Below are positions 6,755-15,169 of a stretch of 64,000 bases of DNA, piece after piece. A program made the position numbers and the translations under genes. Origin of the DNA: a virus; IMG/VR virus record IMGVR_UViG_3300005533_000002, positions 1 to 64,000 of that record. One strand, given 5' to 3'. Positions within the stretch are counted from its first letter, which is position 1, and every line of letters begins with the position of its first letter. The notes under the pieces are model-generated. The model did no database searches. It was not told where the DNA came from and saw nothing but the letters and a program-made list of their open reading frames with translations.

Positions 6755-9700
6755 TTTCGCCATTTTCGATGAACGGGCAACAGCAATCCCATAGCGAATA
6801 TACTTGTTGCCATCGATATCCTTATCGTGCCAGTTGTCCAGGAACTTGGACTCTTCAATCATTACGCGGCCCGGCGCCTGGATGCTGCCGCTCTTGCGCG
6901 TGACGTTGTCCTCGCTGGAATCTTGGCAAAACACCAAGCCCAAATTTACGCCGATGACGGTTAGATAGTGTCCGTAAGCGAACTTCGCTTGGGCGGGAAC
7001 TTCGGGGCCGTAGTCCTGAACCGGGCAGATCACAGGCATGCCGGCAAGCCAGTAGCGGCGAAGATCCTCTAAAGTCAAACCGTCGCGAGCCTCAACGCTC
7101 AAGCCAAGTGATTGGAGCACTTCCACGATGGCTGCCGGCCTCGTGGACTGTTCAACGTTCGTGCCCAGAAGCTTCTTCCACTCTTCAAGCGTTGCCGGTC
7201 CGACGCCGAAGTAACGGCCCACACACATGGTCGCAGCCGCTCCGCAATTGCTAATGCAGACATTATTGACTACAATCCATCCAAGAGGAGACTCAAAATC
7301 GTACACGGGGCCGCTGTAATGGAAATTCCTAATCTCGACAATCTCATCCAAGAATATTTGTCCGGAATCTCCCTCGAGAAGCTTGCTCGCCAACACGGCA
7401 TCGGGGAGAAGGCTTTGTCCAGCGCATTCCGAAAGCGCGGCGTTCAGCTCAGAAGCTGGGCCGAAGCAGGCCGCTTGGTGTGGCGCAGAATGAGCCAAGC
7501 CGACAGGAAGAGGCAAGTTGCTGCCGCCCACCAAGCGACCAGGGGTAGCGTTCGATCCTTGGAAAGCAGACTTCAGGCCGCCGCCACATTGCAAAGAACA
7601 CTTGCGCGCACCGGAAACAACGAGATCACCTTGGCCGAATCGCTTAGAAGCCTCGGATATGACGTTGTTCGTCAATTTGCTGTAGGAACCTACAACTTGG
7701 ATATTGCCATCGAATTGCTTGGCGTCGCCGTGGAAGTCGAAAGCAAAAGCTGTAGCTTCAACTGGAAAAACTACCCCGGAGATGTTGAGGAGCGTACCAA
7801 ATACCTTCTCAACAACGGCTGGAGCGTGTTGTTTGTGGTTACTCGCGGATGCGGCCTCATCTTTCCCAACATAGTGCAAAAGACTCTGTCCTTTTTTGAG
7901 TTGGCCGGCAGGAACAAACCCTTCAACGGTCAGTATGGGATGATTAGGGGTAACGGAAAGAATCGCGCCGGAAACAGTTTTGAATTCAACGGTTTGCCCC
8001 GTGTACCTGGCTTTTGAACCGCCGATCACGCGCCCCTGCAACTCTTGGCCGGGCAAAATGCAGCTGTAATGATCGTGCTGGACGATGTCTGGAACGTTGA
8101 GAATGGCTGGACTGCCAGCGGCAAACGGCGCCTCTTCTAGCTCGCGGCGAGGTTTCTTGGCCCAGCTCTTTTCCTTGCCCGCCCTAGAGCCATGCTCAGC
8201 CAAGTGATTGAAGGCTTGCTCGTATGCTTCGGATTCGGTCATCTTTTGTGGATTGCCACGAACCAGCATGTCAAACAACTTGCTCTCTGCCTTCTCGGCG
8301 TCAGTGCCAAGTATATGCGGATAGCTGTTCATCATGCTGCGTGTGAGAAGATCAAATCCCTTCAGCTTGCTTGGGTCCAGATTGCCGCCGGCGTTTCGCA
8401 TTGCCAAGCCCGTAACATCGCCAATGTCCCGAGCCTTGGAAATTTTTCTGGCCTCTTGAAGCATCTTGGCCACGTCACTGTTTGCTTCGGCGTCGTGAGC
8501 CAACATATCGGCCGCGAGCTGGTGTAAGTGCCGCGGGTTGAGTCCCTCTTGCCGAGCCCTTTTGCCCCATCTTGCCCTATCGTATTCGGCCGATTGCTTC
8601 TTTTCGGCGCGGCCCGACTGCTCTTCCGCCGGCTCTTTGAGGGCATCGATTTTTCGTCCGACCAGTCCGGGCGCACCCTTGGTTATCCGCCCGTCCTTGA
8701 TAAAGACGTGCGTTCCACCGCCCTTCTCGTCGCCTTGTCCCGAAGCACCAATTGTGATCCACTGACCATCTTCGTTGTCGGCGGAAAACTCTTTCCGATA
8801 GCCAAGCCTGTCTGGGTGCGGCAATGGTTTATTCAAGTCGCCATATTCCGGCCCGAACGATGTTACCCGCCACTTCTGGCGAGCGGCATCCGCCTTTTCT
8901 TCGCGGACGGCCCTCTTGAACATCTTTTGCGCTTTCTTTTGGGCCGAATCCTGGTTTCTGGCAAATTGCGAATCCTGTTCGATTCCATTGATGTACAGGC
9001 TCACCCAGTGACCCATCTGCAATTCGTCGGGATCGTCATCCAATCCGCCAGCCCTGGTGTGAACTTCAATTTGGGTTTCTGGACGAGTGAACCCCCGAAG
9101 AGAAAAACCAGGAACAGTAATCGCACGGCTGGTAACTGCTTCGCTTTCAGAGCCCGAAGGCTTTTCCGCTTCGCCTCCCGTCGCCGTCCACTTGCCATCT
9201 TCATCGCGCGGCTGATCATCCGAGTAGAAAGAGACCAACTTAGAGAACAACTCGGCCAAGTTCGTCTCGCCGCGTATAAACGCGGTTGCCATTCTTTCCA
9301 ATTCTTCTTCGGTAGGCGCGAAATGGCTGCCGTGCTCGTATGCCTTCTTGAACAAATACCCTTTAAGGGATTCCTTGACGCGCTGGTGCAGGTCCGAGCC
9401 GGGCTCGGCAATCGTTCGCTTGCCCGAAGGCAGATGGAATGACTTGTCAAGTTTCTTGTCAGAACAACTGGTGTATTTTTCTGACAGCAACTGCTCGTAA
9501 TACTCGAAAGCGTCACTGGTTAGCGGATACGGGGTCTGATGCTGGCCGAAATGAACCAAGCCGGCTTCCAGCATAATAATTTGCTCATCGCTAAAGCCGA
9601 GCCATTCCCTCAGATACTTCCATACTTTGCTGGGCATAGACTGGCGCGGTTCGCGTCCTGGCTTGGCAGCGGAAACGGGAACGTGGGCGGCCTGGACGCG

Positions 9701-10417
9701 CTGATTCGCCGGGGTCGCCTTCGCCTTGGTAGCCACGCCGCCGCCGGTAGGCTCATAGTCCCATGAGCCATTCGAGTGAATCCGAATCAGCTTGCCAGCC
9801 TTCTGGCTGCCGCCCGGACTCAAAGTGTAAGGCAGCTGGATAGTAGCCACGGTGGTTTCTTCTGGCTCTTCTTCGGGCGCTTTCTCGGCGGAAGAAAATT
9901 CGAATTCGCAGCCGCAGTTGGTCAAACACTGCGACTCACCAATTTTTGGAAGCGTACCACGTGGCTGCCAGCCCAATGCAGCCGCGTCAAGGCAATCTTG
10001 GCAATGTTCCGTTGGCCCTAATACTCTACGCTCCCATTTCGCATCATCCCCCGCAGCTCCACGCTTAGAGTTCTGGTAAGTCGCATTAGCTGCGTCTGCG
10101 TACATTCCAATCCGCGTCAGCATGGAATTATCGCGCGGCGCGTTACCGCTCGACACCTGTCCGGCGAAGCGAAAGAGGTATTCAATCTGCTTGGCGATCA
10201 GGCTATTCACATGTTCGCGGGCTGCATCATCCAGCTTGTGGCCATAGCCGGCAACGCCGGCGCGACTGTGTAGCGTCGTGATGATTTCGGCCGCCTGCTT
10301 CTGCCACTGTTTGAGCGAGATGCCACCGCCCTCGACGAGGTCTTGCGTCAGATAAACCAACTCGTCGCGCGCCTCATCGATCAGCTTTTTGACGGCCTTG
10401 GTAGCTGTGGTGGGCAT
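6752..10417 (-). CDS. Minor head protein fused to C39-like peptidase, interrupted by an intein
   Basis: 1,221 residues before splicing and 949 after. Residues 1-190 look like a Mu gpF-type minor head protein ending in a zinc-type motif (HCQDCLDAAALGW, then CLTNCGCEFEF). A long linker and helical region follow. Residues 780-785 plus 1058-1221 form a C39_2-like cysteine peptidase: Cys1058 in CGAAATMCVGRYFG, His in YGHYLTVIGV, Asp in CQDSS, and a WHDKDIDG ending. Residues 786-1057 are an intein placed directly before the catalytic Cys. It follows the portal gene; it may act in head assembly or cell-wall entry. Peptidase substrate is unknown. Confidence 0.85.
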   Translation of the reverse strand: MPTTATKAVKKLIDEARDELVYLTQDLVEGGGISLKQWQKQAAEIITTLHSRAGVAGYGHKLDDAAREHVNSLIAKQIEYLFRFAGQVSSGNAPRDNSMLTRIGMYADAANATYQNSKRGAAGDDAKWERRVLGPTEHCQDCLDAAALGWQPRGTLPKIGESQCLTNCGCEFEFSSAEKAPEEEPEETTVATIQLPYTLSPGGSQKAGKLIRIHSNGSWDYEPTGGGVATKAKATPANQRVQAAHVPVSAAKPGREPRQSMPSKVWKYLREWLGFSDEQIIMLEAGLVHFGQHQTPYPLTSDAFEYYEQLLSEKYTSCSDKKLDKSFHLPSGKRTIAEPGSDLHQRVKESLKGYLFKKAYEHGSHFAPTEEELERMATAFIRGETNLAELFSKLVSFYSDDQPRDEDGKWTATGGEAEKPSGSESEAVTSRAITVPGFSLRGFTRPETQIEVHTRAGGLDDDPDELQMGHWVSLYINGIEQDSQFARNQDSAQKKAQKMFKRAVREEKADAARQKWRVTSFGPEYGDLNKPLPHPDRLGYRKEFSADNEDGQWITIGASGQGDEKGGGTHVFIKDGRITKGAPGLVGRKIDALKEPAEEQSGRAEKKQSAEYDRARWGKRARQEGLNPRHLHQLAADMLAHDAEANSDVAKMLQEARKISKARDIGDVTGLAMRNAGGNLDPSKLKGFDLLTRSMMNSYPHILGTDAEKAESKLFDMLVRGNPQKMTESEAYEQAFNHLAEHGSRAGKEKSWAKKPRRELEEAPFAAGSPAILNVPDIVQHDHYSCILPGQELQGRVIGGSKARYTGQTVEFKTVSGAILSVTPNHPILTVEGFVPAGQLKKGQSLLHYVGKDEAASASNHKQHAPAVVEKVFGTLLNISGVVFPVEATAFAFDFHGDAKQFDGNIQVVGSYSKLTNNVISEASKRFGQGDLVVSGARKCSLQCGGGLKSAFQGSNATPGRLVGGSNLPLPVGLAHSAPHQAACFGPASELNAALSECAGQSLLPDAVLASKLLEGDSGQIFLDEIVEIRNFHYSGPVYDFESPLGWIVVNNVCISNCGAAATMCVGRYFGVGPATLEEWKKLLGTNVEQSTRPAAIVEVLQSLGLSVEARDGLTLEDLRRYWLAGMPVICPVQDYGPEVPAQAKFAYGHYLTVIGVNLGLVFCQDSSEDNVTRKSGSIQAPGRVMIEESKFLDNWHDKDIDGNKYIRYGIAVARSSKMAK
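7247..8062 (-). other. Intein (Hint domain) inside the minor head/peptidase gene
   Basis: 272 residues. Block A is CILPGQELQG (Cys1). Block B is LSVTPNHPIL with T38-x-x-H41. Block F is PVYDFESPLGWIVVNN, and the end is CISN followed by Cys+1, which is the peptidase nucleophile. The residue before the terminal Asn is Ser rather than the usual His. The middle has a DFHGDAKQF motif I associate with phage Hint domains and no LAGLIDADG endonuclease in this frame. The endonuclease is instead on the opposite strand. Confidence 0.85.
7319..8017 (+). CDS. Antisense homing endonuclease nested within the intein
   Basis: 232 residues, wholly inside and opposite to the intein, in the phase where each codon is the reverse complement of an intein codon. 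Residues 5-45 are a helix-turn-helix (IQEYLSGISLEKLARQHGIG). Residues 105-190 fit the Vsr/DUF559 PD-(D/E)xK fold: D128 in YNLDIAI, E139-V-E141-x-K143 in VAVEVESK, then ERTKYLLNNGWSVLFV. The ending GQYGMIRGNG is also typical of these homing nucleases. The start is uncertain: ATG 7319 has only a distant AGAGGAG; the frame extends up to 7112. Confidence 0.8.
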   Translation: MEIPNLDNLIQEYLSGISLEKLARQHGIGEKALSSAFRKRGVQLRSWAEAGRLVWRRMSQADRKRQVAAAHQATRGSVRSLESRLQAAATLQRTLARTGNNEITLAESLRSLGYDVVRQFAVGTYNLDIAIELLGVAVEVESKSCSFNWKNYPGDVEERTKYLLNNGWSVLFVVTRGCGLIFPNIVQKTLSFFELAGRNKPFNGQYGMIRGNGKNRAGNSFEFNGLPRVPGF

Positions 10418-10426
10418 GGCTAACCC

Positions 10427-10597
10427 TTAACGACTTGGCTTTTTCTTGCGTCCACTGCGGCGCCGCATTGCGATCAAAGCCGCTAGCTGCTGCTTGGCCC
10501 GCTTGAAGTAGGTCTCGCCGCCGATGGTTTCCTGGCGTAGCTCGGCAAGGAAAATCATGCGCGCCGGCAAGACTAGAGGCTTGTCTTGTTCATTCAT
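10427..10597 (-). CDS. Small basic protein in head operon
   Basis: 56 residues; the ATG overlaps the previous stop (TAATG). Basic C-terminus (MRRRSGRKKKPSR) and a short helix before it. Sits between the zinc-ribbon protein and the minor head gene, so translational coupling is likely. Could bind nucleic acid; no family recognised. Confidence 0.65.
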   Translation of the reverse strand: MNEQDKPLVLPARMIFLAELRQETIGGETYFKRAKQQLAALIAMRRRSGRKKKPSR

Positions 10598-10797
10598 TAC
10601 CCAGCCCTCGGAATGCCCGTGCGCACCAGCGGCGCCAGGTCGCCACGCCTGGCAACCGGCGTTTCCCTTCGAATGCGATGGCCAGCCTCGCAGGTAGCAT
10701 CAAACATGATTACGTTTCGAGACCGATCTAAATCCGCCTTGACGTGAACATAGCTTCGGCCGCATTCCGGGCATAGAAACGTTCGCGTTACCATCAT
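10597..10797 (-). CDS. Small zinc-ribbon-like protein
   Basis: 66 residues. CPECG near the N-terminus and a later Cys/His (ATCEAGH) can form a zinc site. Two tandem ATGs overlap the stop of the upstream gene. Part of the portal-minor head operon; function unknown. Confidence 0.65.
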   Translation of the reverse strand: MMVTRTFLCPECGRSYVHVKADLDRSRNVIMFDATCEAGHRIRRETPVARRGDLAPLVRTGIPRAG

Positions 10798-11189
10798 GAG
10801 TTGTCCCCCTTTGCGTACCGTCCCTTCGATTGCTTGCGGTTGCTGCTGTCACCGATCGCTGCCGCGTACTCGCCGGTTCGTCGGTTGTCGCGCGTGCCAT
10901 CCCTTCCGCGCGGCGTGGTGTTGTCGCGCGATTCGTTTTGCTTTAAGCCGGCCGAGTCGGTGGCATCATTCCGCCCACCGTCCCGATAGTTCTTGACCAA
11001 CGGCTCCGCGTTCTTGCGGTTTGTCTCGTTCTGGCCATCGGCAATCGCCTTGGCGTACTGCTGCGCGGCCGTCGCACTGACCACCGAAGGCGACAGCGCC
11101 GTAAGCTGTTTCTGCTGCTCGTGCAAGTCAGAGTCGCGCAGAACGGCCGCTTGACCCACTTTGCGGCTGCGTGGCTTACGGTTGAACAT
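10794..11189 (-). CDS. Hydrophilic head-operon protein
   Basis: 131 residues from ATG 11189, preceded by a G-rich site and overlapping the portal 3' end by 14 bases. Highly polar, rich in Arg, Asn, Asp and Lys, probably disordered. An upstream in-frame start at 11216 is less likely. Family not recognised. Confidence 0.6.
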   Translation of the reverse strand: MFNRKPRSRKVGQAAVLRDSDLHEQQKQLTALSPSVVSATAAQQYAKAIADGQNETNRKNAEPLVKNYRDGGRNDATDSAGLKQNESRDNTTPRGRDGTRDNRRTGEYAAAIGDSSNRKQSKGRYAKGDNS

Positions 11190-13053
11190 TCGCCGCCCCC
11201 CGCCGCTGCGGCACAAACCTCTTAATCCTCGCGAGTGAGCGCAACAGTGCCTTGGCCCGCAATTCCTCTTCTGGCGTCAGCCGATATTTGGCCTTGATGT
11301 CATCCAGGCTGAACCCAAGCGTTTCCGCGTCCCCTTCGTCCTCAGAGAATGGCGAGTTGTCGCCGGGTTGCTTCTTGCCGCTCTTGGTGGGCGTTTGGTT
11401 GTTGTCCTTGGGGCTCTTCTCTTTGTTCTTGCTTCCCGGCTTTGGTGCCGGGGGCGATTCACTCGGAGTTGCGCTGCCACCGGCGGCCGCATTCTTCATG
11501 CCCGCAATTTGCATCCCTTGGTCCGCTTCCTTCTCAGCCAAAGAAGCATCAGTCCGTACCGGTAGGCCAAGCTTCTCATCCAAAGCGGCGAATTGGCTTG
11601 GGCTGAGGAACTTGGATGTGACGAGCTTGGCGATGCTGTCCGCGTCCGTGTGCCAGTCGTTTTCTTCAGTGCCGCCGAATGACGCCTTCGGCGTAAGCCG
11701 CCGGGCCGCGTCCTCGCCGTAGTTGTACAGCGTCAGGTAATAGTACACGTCGCGGCGCCAGGTGGTTGCCAACTGCTGCTTCACGTGAGCAATGGGCAAG
11801 TCGAGGATGTCCTTGTGCGTCTCGCTGCTGGCGCGAGCTTGATGCTGACCCTCCATCGTGGCCAGCCGCTGCAAGAGAACTCCCTGCACAATCTGAAAGT
11901 CAAAAGTCTCGATGGCCGAGCGAAACGGCGAACCATCGCCCTGCGCCTGCACCAGCATCACTTCCGAGCCATATGGGAATGCGGCAGCCGAGTGATTGCG
12001 CAGCTGGGCCAGGGCGTTGCTCATGGCCTGTTCTGGCGTTATGAGTGGGGCAGAAGTTGGATTGCCAAGGCTATCAGCCGGCGGCGCCGTCACGGCGTCT
12101 TGCGGCGTGAAGCCGATGTAACTCGGGCTGCCGTGCAGAGCCAGGTAACGGATGTACTCGGGCCAAACTTGTTGCTTCAGCCACCACGGGGTATAGATGG
12201 ACCGCAAAAGACTATTGCCGCGTGGGTCGCCGTTCTTCGGGTTGTACGTGAAGATGACGAACTTTTCGCGCGGTAAAAGATTGGGCAGCACCGATGGATT
12301 GGCCACGATGCTGCCCACCAAGACGGGAAAGCCTTGGCCCGGAATCAAACCAAGCAGACCCACGACGTTCATGTAAGCATCGACCACAAAGCCCGTCGCT
12401 TCGCGGGGCTTTACTTTGATGCTCTTGAGAACCAGCTTGCCCTTGTCTTCGCCCTGTCCGGGGCCGTAGACCTTCTCGCCGATCTTGTGTCCAAGGTAGA
12501 TGCCGGCCAACAGCTCCCAGCAGACCTGCTCGACGGGCTGAAAATCAAGATTCTGGTCGCAACGGCCACAGAACTCGGCAATCTCTTCAGCCAGTGGGTA
12601 ATCTTCGTCGTCCTTATCGTCAATCGCCGGCAACGCCTTGATTCCTTCGGCGAGCACAGAAAGCATGAGCAGGGTAATAGACGAGTAGACTTGCGCGTCG
12701 AGCATCATGCGTTCGTAGATGTCGGAACCGAAATCGCGCGAGAGGTCATCGACGTAATGGGGGAGCGCCTTGAGATAATTGCTAAGGAAAGGAAAATTTT
12801 GGCCGGCGACGTACTCTTGCGTTGGGACCGCTTGCCGGCTTCCGTAAACCTGTGCATGTGGCGCCACAACGGGTGGCCCCTGCGCATCGACGGGAATAGT
12901 CTGCGGTTTTCCCAGCGGCGACTTCTCCGGCTCGCCATCCTGCCAGTCAGTCGCTGCCTGCTGGTCTCTCTTCTTCACTTTAACAGTGTCGGCAGCGGTA
13001 GCGGCTGGATATGCGAATTGCGCCTGATCGGGCTGCTTTGATTCTTCGGCCAT
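11176..13053 (-). CDS. Portal protein (DUF935/Mu gp29-like)
   Basis: About 625 residues from ATG 13053, chosen for a GGAG 9 bases upstream; the open frame reaches 13128 but that stretch holds the palindromic operator. Core features include DIYERMMLDAQVYSSITLLM, the WELL helix, NPKNGDPRGNSLLR and a TMEGQHQARASSETHKDI segment typical of this portal family. The C-terminus has a long low-complexity PAPKPGSKNKEK tail and ends in a basic helix. It forms the DNA entry ring and sits directly before the minor head genes. Confidence 0.88.
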   Translation of the reverse strand: MAEESKQPDQAQFAYPAATAADTVKVKKRDQQAATDWQDGEPEKSPLGKPQTIPVDAQGPPVVAPHAQVYGSRQAVPTQEYVAGQNFPFLSNYLKALPHYVDDLSRDFGSDIYERMMLDAQVYSSITLLMLSVLAEGIKALPAIDDKDDEDYPLAEEIAEFCGRCDQNLDFQPVEQVCWELLAGIYLGHKIGEKVYGPGQGEDKGKLVLKSIKVKPREATGFVVDAYMNVVGLLGLIPGQGFPVLVGSIVANPSVLPNLLPREKFVIFTYNPKNGDPRGNSLLRSIYTPWWLKQQVWPEYIRYLALHGSPSYIGFTPQDAVTAPPADSLGNPTSAPLITPEQAMSNALAQLRNHSAAAFPYGSEVMLVQAQGDGSPFRSAIETFDFQIVQGVLLQRLATMEGQHQARASSETHKDILDLPIAHVKQQLATTWRRDVYYYLTLYNYGEDAARRLTPKASFGGTEENDWHTDADSIAKLVTSKFLSPSQFAALDEKLGLPVRTDASLAEKEADQGMQIAGMKNAAAGGSATPSESPPAPKPGSKNKEKSPKDNNQTPTKSGKKQPGDNSPFSEDEGDAETLGFSLDDIKAKYRLTPEEELRAKALLRSLARIKRFVPQRRGAANVQP

Positions 13054-13091
13054 TCTGGGCGACTCCGAAAGTAGGCCAAACTCCATCATAT

Positions 13092-13115
13092 AGTTGCTCA
13101 ATTGTTTGAGCAACT
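13092..13115. promoter_or_regulatory. 24-bp palindrome, copy b (most symmetric)
   Basis: AGTTGCTCAA-TTGT-TTGAGCAACT is a perfect inverted repeat with 10-bp arms, 39 bases upstream of the portal ATG and touching the stop codon of the ribbon-helix-helix gene. Confidence 0.8.
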
Positions 13116-13315
13116 CATACCGTCTCATCCGCGCCTTGAGCCGACCGCGCCGCCAGTACGATTATCCCATCCCGCAGCTCGCTTTCCATGACCAGGCGCA
13201 CCGCCCGGCGCACATAGCCGCTGACACTCAACCCGCTGGCCCTGGCAGCCTGCCGAAGTTGCTCCCGATCGTCTACCGTGAATTGGATGATGCGTGACTT
13301 GTCACGTGCTGCCAT
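13115..13315 (-). CDS. Ribbon-helix-helix DNA-binding protein
   Basis: 66 residues; GGAGGG lies before ATG 13315. The pattern RIIQFTVDDREQLRQAARAS followed by GLSVSGYVRRAVRLVM is a beta-strand plus two helices as in Arc/CopG/MobC-like proteins. The gene sits next to a perfect 24-bp palindrome, so it is one candidate for the factor binding that repeat family. A relaxosome-like role is an alternative. Confidence 0.72.
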   Translation of the reverse strand: MAARDKSRIIQFTVDDREQLRQAARASGLSVSGYVRRAVRLVMESELRDGIIVLAARSAQGADETV

Positions 13316-13383
13316 AGCACCCTCCGAGATATTTGACTGAATTGTACAGATAGAGTTACGGAACATGCAAGTCAAAAGTACCA

Positions 13384-13413
13384 TTGCGTGTACCAGCACA
13401 ATGAGGGTATATT
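13384..13413 (+). promoter_or_regulatory. Promoter of zinc-finger gene
   Basis: TTGCGT (13384-13389), 18-base spacer, TATATT (13408-13413), about 85 bases before the gene start. Confidence 0.45.
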
Positions 13414-13498
13414 GGAATTGTTGGGCCGACAATGGCGGTCGGGGCTGGTGGGCGACAGCTCCGACCGCTCCTCTTTTTCTCGCCCCTGGAGATTGCGA

Positions 13499-13810
13499 AT
13501 GCGTAGTACTTTCGACAGGTCCGAAGATGTCATGAGGCATGGAACCATCTGCCACCAGTGCCAGGGTTCGGGCAAGGCCAAGAACCCAGCATACTCCCAC
13601 TGGGAAATTTACGTCGGCGCCTATCTGCCTTGGATCATCGCTTCCGACCCGGCCCGCAACGGCACATGGGAGGAACAGGCGGACTGGGATATGCGGGCCG
13701 GCGCTCCACCACGGAGAATCGATTGCTCCAGGTGCCACGGTGAAGGGTACGTACTGCCCACACGCCGCCGCCGCGATAATTATCAAGCTGCGCTCTACGC
13801 TGGCGGATAA
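13499..13810 (+). CDS. DnaJ-type zinc-finger protein
   Basis: 103 residues from ATG 13499 (TGGAG upstream). Two CxxC knuckles, CHQCQGSGKAK and CSRCHGEGY, resemble the DnaJ cysteine-rich repeats. Between them are PWIIASDPARNG and DWDMRAGAPPRRI. The GAPPR-x-I-x-C-x-RC module recurs in the zinc protein at 50,687. An isolated plus-strand gene among minus genes, ended by a hairpin. Role unknown. Confidence 0.7.
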   Translation: MRSTFDRSEDVMRHGTICHQCQGSGKAKNPAYSHWEIYVGAYLPWIIASDPARNGTWEEQADWDMRAGAPPRRIDCSRCHGEGYVLPTRRRRDNYQAALYAGG

Positions 13811-13821
13811 CCAGCCATTTC

Positions 13822-13843
13822 AACCCGTCAACGAAGACGGGTT
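13822..13843. terminator. Hairpin between convergent genes
   Basis: AACCCGTC and GACGGGTT form a perfect 8-bp stem with a 6-base loop, between the ends of two convergent genes. The T-run after it is short. Confidence 0.6.
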
Positions 13844-13845
13844 CA

Positions 13846-14229
13846 TTATCCATCCCTCAACAGGCCAAACCGTGTCGCCGTAATGGTGAGCGACTCACGC
13901 AAGCAGAGTATGTCGTCCACGGCCTGGTTGAACAAGATTTTTCCGGACCGTAGCTTGCGGCACGTCACGCAAATCAAGCCGTCCGTTCCGTCCGTAAGCG
14001 AATCGATAACCCCCATCTCATCCTGGCTCAGGGGCGACGTATGGCCGCGTCCAATCATAGCGGCTTGCGTATGGCTGCGCCGTAGCTCGGTAATCGCGCC
14101 GGCCTCGAACTCAGCCAGTGGAATGGACTTGTTGTACAGTTGGTCGAACAGGTCAAGCAGAACGTCGCGACAGCTCGCGTTGAGTTGGTCGAGCGCGGAC
14201 AGCTTGGCATGAGCGGTTGGGCGACTCAT
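13846..14229 (-). CDS. Hypothetical protein of packaging-head region
   Basis: 127 residues from ATG 14229. Contains RRSHTQAAMIGRGHTSPL and a CxxC pair (LICVTCRKL) late in the protein. It lies upstream of the portal in the minus operon. No confident family. Confidence 0.6.
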   Translation of the reverse strand: MSRPTAHAKLSALDQLNASCRDVLLDLFDQLYNKSIPLAEFEAGAITELRRSHTQAAMIGRGHTSPLSQDEMGVIDSLTDGTDGLICVTCRKLRSGKILFNQAVDDILCLRESLTITATRFGLLRDG

Positions 14230-14254
14230 GGTACACCCGCCCCATTGCAACATC

Positions 14255-14557
14255 TCAGGAAACCAGATTCCGGGTTGTTTCCCCGTCTTTGCTGCACTTC
14301 TCGTCCTTGCCCTCGCCAAGCACCTTGGGCGCTTTGCCGGAATCCCTGCCGCTGGTTTTGCCTTTGCGGCGCGCGCTGTTGGAGCCATCAGCTTGGCGAT
14401 TCTTGGCTTCGAGCACGTCACGCCGAGCCTTGATGACTGACTGGCCCAGCTGGGTTTGGCTCAGCAGAAACTCCCGCCGTTCCGGCGTCATTTCGCTGGC
14501 GTCGGCCCGCTGCTGGTTCGCCGCATTCACGTTTTGCTTTTCAGCTTTCCCGCTCAT
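14255..14557 (-). CDS. Polar hypothetical protein
   Basis: 100 residues, rich in Lys, Arg, Asn and Ser, with a helical stretch RREFLLSQTQLGQSVIKARR and a disordered tail. Next to the gene above; possibly a structural accessory or DNA-binding protein. Family not recognised. Confidence 0.6.
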   Translation of the reverse strand: MSGKAEKQNVNAANQQRADASEMTPERREFLLSQTQLGQSVIKARRDVLEAKNRQADGSNSARRKGKTSGRDSGKAPKVLGEGKDEKCSKDGETTRNLVS

Positions 14558-14580
14558 GATGCTGCTCCGAGTTTGTGGTG

Positions 14581-14601
14581 GGCTCGGCGTGGGGCCGAGC
14601 C
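14581..14601. other. Intergenic hairpin
   Basis: GGCTCGGC and GCCGAGCC form an 8-bp stem with a 5-base loop between the methyltransferase stop and the next gene. No T-run on the minus strand, so an RNA-stabilising or weak terminator hairpin. Confidence 0.5.
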
Positions 14602-14623
14602 GAGCTATGCCGTTATTTTAGAG

Positions 14624-15169
14624 TCATGCCGGCTTGCGCACAATGCACTCTATCGAGTATTCGCCCTGTGGGTGCTCGTTACCGATGCGCCTGTAGCCTT
14701 CATCAAGCACCCGGAACGACACAATCTCACCGTTGGCCAGCGTCTGATACACCGTCTGGAACAACCCGAGCGTATGCGGGTTCTCGGCCCGGTGTGGCAG
14801 GTAAAACCACTTGTGGTCTGGATTCCACTGGCTGGGCAGCTTTTTGCGGCATTCGTACAGATCCCGGTGTGGCACCACGACGATAAGATGTCCGCCCTTG
14901 GCCAGAATACGCCACCAGTTTTGCAAAGCGATGCGCGGCTGCGTCAAGTGCTCAAGAACGTGACTGGCGTAGACAGTCGTGTACGTCTCGTTCTTGACGC
15001 CAGTCATTAACGTGGCATCGCCGTTGCCAAGCTGATAATCCCACTTGCCGAATGTGCTGTGCAGCGGGTCGGCGCCGCAACCGATATCGATGCCCGGCTT
15101 GTCGGCCGGAGCGTACCGATCGTACCAGCCTTCGACGAACCGGCGAGCATGCGACTTAGCGGTTTCCAT
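14624..15169 (-). CDS. Class I SAM-dependent methyltransferase
   Basis: 181 residues. SAM-binding motif I is GIDIGCGADPLHS. YASHVLEHLTQPRIALQNWW and LAKGGHLIVVVPH match the Methyltransf_11 post-I and motif III pattern. It overlaps the TPR glycosyltransferase gene by 14 bases, so both may modify the same surface glycan or peptide. Substrate not visible in the sequence. Confidence 0.8.
   Translation of the reverse strand: METAKSHARRFVEGWYDRYAPADKPGIDIGCGADPLHSTFGKWDYQLGNGDATLMTGVKNETYTTVYASHVLEHLTQPRIALQNWWRILAKGGHLIVVVPHRDLYECRKKLPSQWNPDHKWFYLPHRAENPHTLGLFQTVYQTLANGEIVSFRVLDEGYRRIGNEHPQGEYSIECIVRKPA

Noticed and set aside
13846-14421. Longer version of the 127-residue protein starting at 14421
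   Set aside because: The extra part overlaps the next gene and is low-complexity; ATG 14229 fits better.
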